Source: Neckera pumila
Lineage: Eukaryota; Streptophyta; Bryopsida; Hypnales; Neckeraceae
Direction: 5' to 3'
DNA length: 64,000 nt
NCBI GenBank assembly: GCA_963969595.1
Contig: OZ018409.1
Location: forward strand, 14,974,975 to 15,038,974
The position numbers and the translations under genes are program-made. The notes under the pieces are model-generated. The model was not told the origin of the DNA. It saw only the letters and a list, made by a program, of their open reading frames with translations, and made no database searches. Positions 60,825 through 64,000 of the stretch are shown one piece after another (the first letter of the stretch is position 1; each line of letters begins with the position of its first letter).

Positions 60825-61100
60825 TTTCTTTGGACTGCAATCCTACCTGGACATGAGATGGAATCTGACCTCCTCCCAAGGTGGGCAACTTTGAGTGATA
60901 TTGTGAGTTTCCTTGTATTGAGGATGTAGGTTGTGTTCGCGAGTTGCACTCTTAGGTGTTGGTTGTTTACATTGAAAAAGGCACTCGTGAGTTTTCCAAA
61001 AATGTAAAAATTGCCACCGGGTAGTTCTTCCTCTAGTTCCATGTATTGTTTCCTTCTTATCAATGGAAATTGTCCATGTGTTTCAAAAAAAAAAAAAAAA
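60825..61100 (+). mobile_element. Possible 3' tail of a non-LTR retroelement
   Basis: A 275-bp segment ends in a run of 16 adenines (61085-61100) after CCATGTGTTTC. No target duplication or protein motif is visible. The minus-strand frame across it is probably chance. Confidence 0.3.
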
Positions 61101-61101
61101 C

Positions 61102-61630
61102 TGTGAAACACTCACTATAAATCATTAATCATTGTAGTTCCTTCACTGCGCTTGTATTTTAGGCTTCATTTATGAAGAACTGAATGACAAGCAAAGTACA
61201 CTCATCATAGTAACAATTGTCAACTCACCGTAAGGTAGGAGGTTCATAAAAGCGATCATTTGAGCGCTAAAATTTTTGAGGAGGTAAAACATCTTGAAAT
61301 AATTTTTAATTGATTTTCCTTGAAAGACAAGACAATATGGCATGTGGCCCAAGTTGTTTCATATTTTTTAAAGCTTTGTGGAATTAGTTATGAAACTTTG
61401 AAATTGAAATGCCATAGGGCTCTAACAACGACCACCTCTTAGAATGATTGGTTGTATATTTTGGATAATTGAAGAAAGCAAAATGTACCTCTGTGTCATG
61501 CTTGGTTCAAAATGCCCAATCTAAGTTCGAGCCTCCTACATTAGTCCTGATATAAAGCAGCAACACTAGCATTTTTGGCCTCCAAAAAGGATGATCCATT
61601 TCAAAGACCATATGCACGCTTTCTGGCCCT
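61102..61630. other. AT-rich intergenic DNA
   Basis: No gene or terminus pair is seen. A GAGCCTCCTACMTTAGT word here recurs beyond element 13 near 62296, suggesting a local repeat. Confidence 0.35.
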
Positions 61631-61635
61631 TTTAA

Positions 61636-62271
61636 CCCCTAAATACCCAAGGTCTGTTTTGAGCCTCTAGGAATTTGCTCTAATTTGAACAAAAAGCCAA
61701 CATTTTGATAAGTTGTGCCAATTTCTTTTTAATTGTAACCATACAAATTCAAACTAGACATGTTAGAAATCACATAGGAAAAGAAACACAATAATATCAC
61801 TTATGAATCAAAAGATTATAATGTTTGACCATGAGGGTGTTAAAACTATGAAAATCTTTCACTTCTCTTTTTGCATATCACATCTAAAAAATTGGTAACC
61901 CAAAAAATATGAAGTTAAAGGGTCTAACATGCATAACCCCAATCAATTTACGGCTTCTCAAAATCTACTCTACAGTTTTTTTAAATGAATTTCTAATGTG
62001 ATTTTTCCTCTAAGATCTAGTGTATTTGAGGCTCATTTTCAACAGCCCCTAACACTATGGAAAGTCAAGATTGCAATGGGTATCCTTGCACAAAATCTTG
62101 AATAGAAAAATCCTAATCAATCATTTTTAAAATCAGATTTTTGTTGCTAAAACTAGACTTCAAAAAGAATTTTACAAAAATATGAATTATTGAAAATAGA
62201 GATTTAGTTAGGTTTTATTTAATTTCAAAGTATTGTCGACATTAAAATTTGGTGCCTCGGGCATTTAGGGG
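61636..62271. mobile_element. TTAA element 13
   Basis: Starts CCCCTAAATACCCAAGG and ends CGGGCATTTAGGGG. TTAA lies at 61632-61635, and T-TTAA follows the right end. At 636 bp it is the shortest and most diverged member. Confidence 0.75.
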
Positions 62272-62516
62272 TTTAAAGGTCGATTGTGAATTCGAGCCTC
62301 CTACCTTAGTACTGTAGAAGATGACGTCATTTGAGTGTATAGTACTTAGAAGCTTACCCAAAAAAGTTACTAAAGAATGGCAAAGTGAACACTCATTTCA
62401 GATAAATATCATAAAGCAAAATAGTTACTAGAAAAGTGCGACTGTTTATTAAATTACAAACAATTTACAACCCTCAGGAGGGGTGCATGGACTTTGTTTC
62501 CTGGCGTTTTTACATA

Positions 62517-62911
62517 AGGTAGAGCCACCCATTCACAACCTTGGACCCATTTCCAACCTATAGATGCACGTATTCTTGACAAGCTTAGAATTTTTTTTTT
62601 TCCTTTTCAACGTTGGAACTAATAAATACATGACACATGTTCCAAGTTGTGAGAAATAAAGTAGGAAATAATGATTCGGAACAAAGTTATTGAATGATCG
62701 GCATTCAAAAAGTCTAGAAGTTGGCCATAGTTCTAGAGCATTTTTTGCCTCCCAAAATTCATAGTAATTTCAGTTCTAGCGATAAAATTACCAAAAAATT
62801 TGCAATCCTTGTCATTTCTATCGATGTACCTCTGAAAAATATTTGTTTTGCCTTCACTACTCCAAATCATGTTGGAAATCCTTATTCGGTCAATTATAGG
62901 TGGCTCTACCT
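62517..62911. mobile_element. 395-bp AGGT-terminus MITE, TA target
   Basis: Ends AGGTAGAGCCACCCATTCAC and ATAGGTGGCTCTACCT, flanked by TA (62515-62516, 62912-62913). Homologous to 9947-10350. Confidence 0.85.
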
Positions 62912-63245
62912 TATTCATAATATTCAATAGCAGTCATTGCTACTGCCTTCCCTAGACAGAATGATGTGGAATATATCACATCATTTCATCCAAGGGATGA
63001 AATGGTGTTGTATATTGCATACCAAATCAATAACTATAAAGACACTTGGCAAAACTTATTAGAACTCAACAGGGTCCTTGGGTCAGTTACAAGGTCGCAA
63101 CTACACATTGAAGTTAATGGCAAATTAAGTACTTTGAAATAAAATAGCAAACTTATTGAAAATGGCAATCAATTTATAGCGATTAAATATCTCAATGCTT
63201 GAATTACATCATTTTGATGTGATTGTCATTCATATTTTGTTTTCT

Positions 63246-63836
63246 CAAGTGACAAGAGAAGCTCTTCATATACACATAGAATGGTAGGAGGTAGAACAAC
63301 CCATGTGGGATAAAGAAATTAGAATTTGTAGTTTCTCAAGCACTCATAGTTAAGTCAAAAACAAAGAATGGTGTTAAAAGTAGAATTTCAGACCTCATTT
63401 AGGCATAGTACAATGATTTTTCTTAAAAAACTTGTTAACTAAAAAAATTTGGTGAATGAAGATAAGTTTTACCTCCAAAAATTCATTTGGCATTCTGAAT
63501 CTCTAATCAAAAGTTATGGACAAATTTGAGAGAGGGGTTGGAGTGGACATTTCTTTAACATTTTAAACAAATCCTCTCTCAAATTTGTCCATAACTTTTG
63601 ATTAGAGATTCCGAATGCCAAATGGATTTTTGGAGGTGAAACTTATCTTCATTCACCAAAAAATTTTGAGAAAAATTATTCTACTATGGCTAAATGAGGT
63701 CTAAAATTCTACTTTTAACACAATTCTTTATTTTTGACTTAACTATGAGTGCTTGAGAAACTACAGATTCTAATTTATTTATCTCACATGGGTTGTTCTA
63801 CCTCCCACCACATACATAGAGTTGTTTCTTCACTTG
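63246..63836. mobile_element. 590-bp foldback element
   Basis: Nearly the whole element is a palindrome centred near 63553. Outer arms include CAAGTGA and TCACTTG; inner arms include GGAGGTAGAACAACCCATG and CATGGGTTGTTCTACCTCC, and AATCAAAAGTTATGGACAAA with its complement. No coding frame. Family shared with 46661-47913. Confidence 0.75.
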
Positions 63837-64000
63837 AAAACCAAAAATATGTTATTGATGGCAAATGGTTGCATTACTCATTGGATTCTTTGTCAACATC
63901 TTTATCTACAAATATTTGTTAATTTGTATGTCTGGTCCTAAATTAACAAAAGAAAATGAAACATACCATAATATATTGCTACTATCCTGATATTCAAGCT
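63837..64000. other. Right edge, AT-rich
   Basis: No feature is recognised in the last 160 bp. Confidence 0.4.

Noticed and set aside
62733..62930. Frames of 64-69 codons inside the MITE at 62517
   Set aside because: They lie on both strands of an inverted-repeat element and are not kept in its relative at 9947.

Overview
The window is AT-rich nuclear DNA of a plant-type (streptophyte) eukaryote. The evidence is GT-AG introns, a plant-type DUF707 gene in 14 small exons, and a dense layering of plant-style MITEs (CACTA, Tourist-like and TA-target elements). I cannot name the species. There are no operons, prokaryotic signals, tRNAs, rRNAs or CRISPR arrays. Only one gene looks intact; nearly everything else is transposable-element sequence or decayed coding sequence.

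Layout. About 740-9667: one long plus-strand relic of a piggyBac-type transposase, split by three 171-bp CACTA MITEs, a 2.2-kb CACTA element (itself holding a TTAA element) and a 3.3-kb CCGG-rich element that carries its own 555-codon reading frame with a premature amber stop. At all five interruptions, removing the insert plus one target-site copy rejoins a transposase-frame reading. 9947-10882: a TA-target MITE followed by two back-to-back Tourist-like MITEs. 10885-12150: decayed or unrecognised minus-strand coding sequence. 12158-32735: a tandem duplication of a DUF707 gene. Copy A (13008-20166) is intact over 14 phase-consistent exons. Copy B (21116-32570) keeps 12 exons cleanly, but has lost exon 9 with the next acceptor and has an early stop in the last exon; it has absorbed about ten insertions. 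32736-64000: mostly repeats, with a weak minus-strand gene candidate near 38.2-38.6 kb, an unidentified coding relic at 44.5-45.4 kb and a Tc1/mariner transposase relic at 55.5-56.1 kb.

The main theme is mobile DNA. A family of at least 13 elements of about 0.6-1.1 kb has termini CCCCTAAAG and target duplication TTAA, the piggyBac hallmark; the two DUF707 copies give a filled and an empty site for it. A second family group has termini AGGTAGAGC-like and target TA, matching the Tc1/mariner relic in superfamily. The DUF707 pair acts as an internal control that dates insertions after the gene duplication and shows where each element begins and ends.
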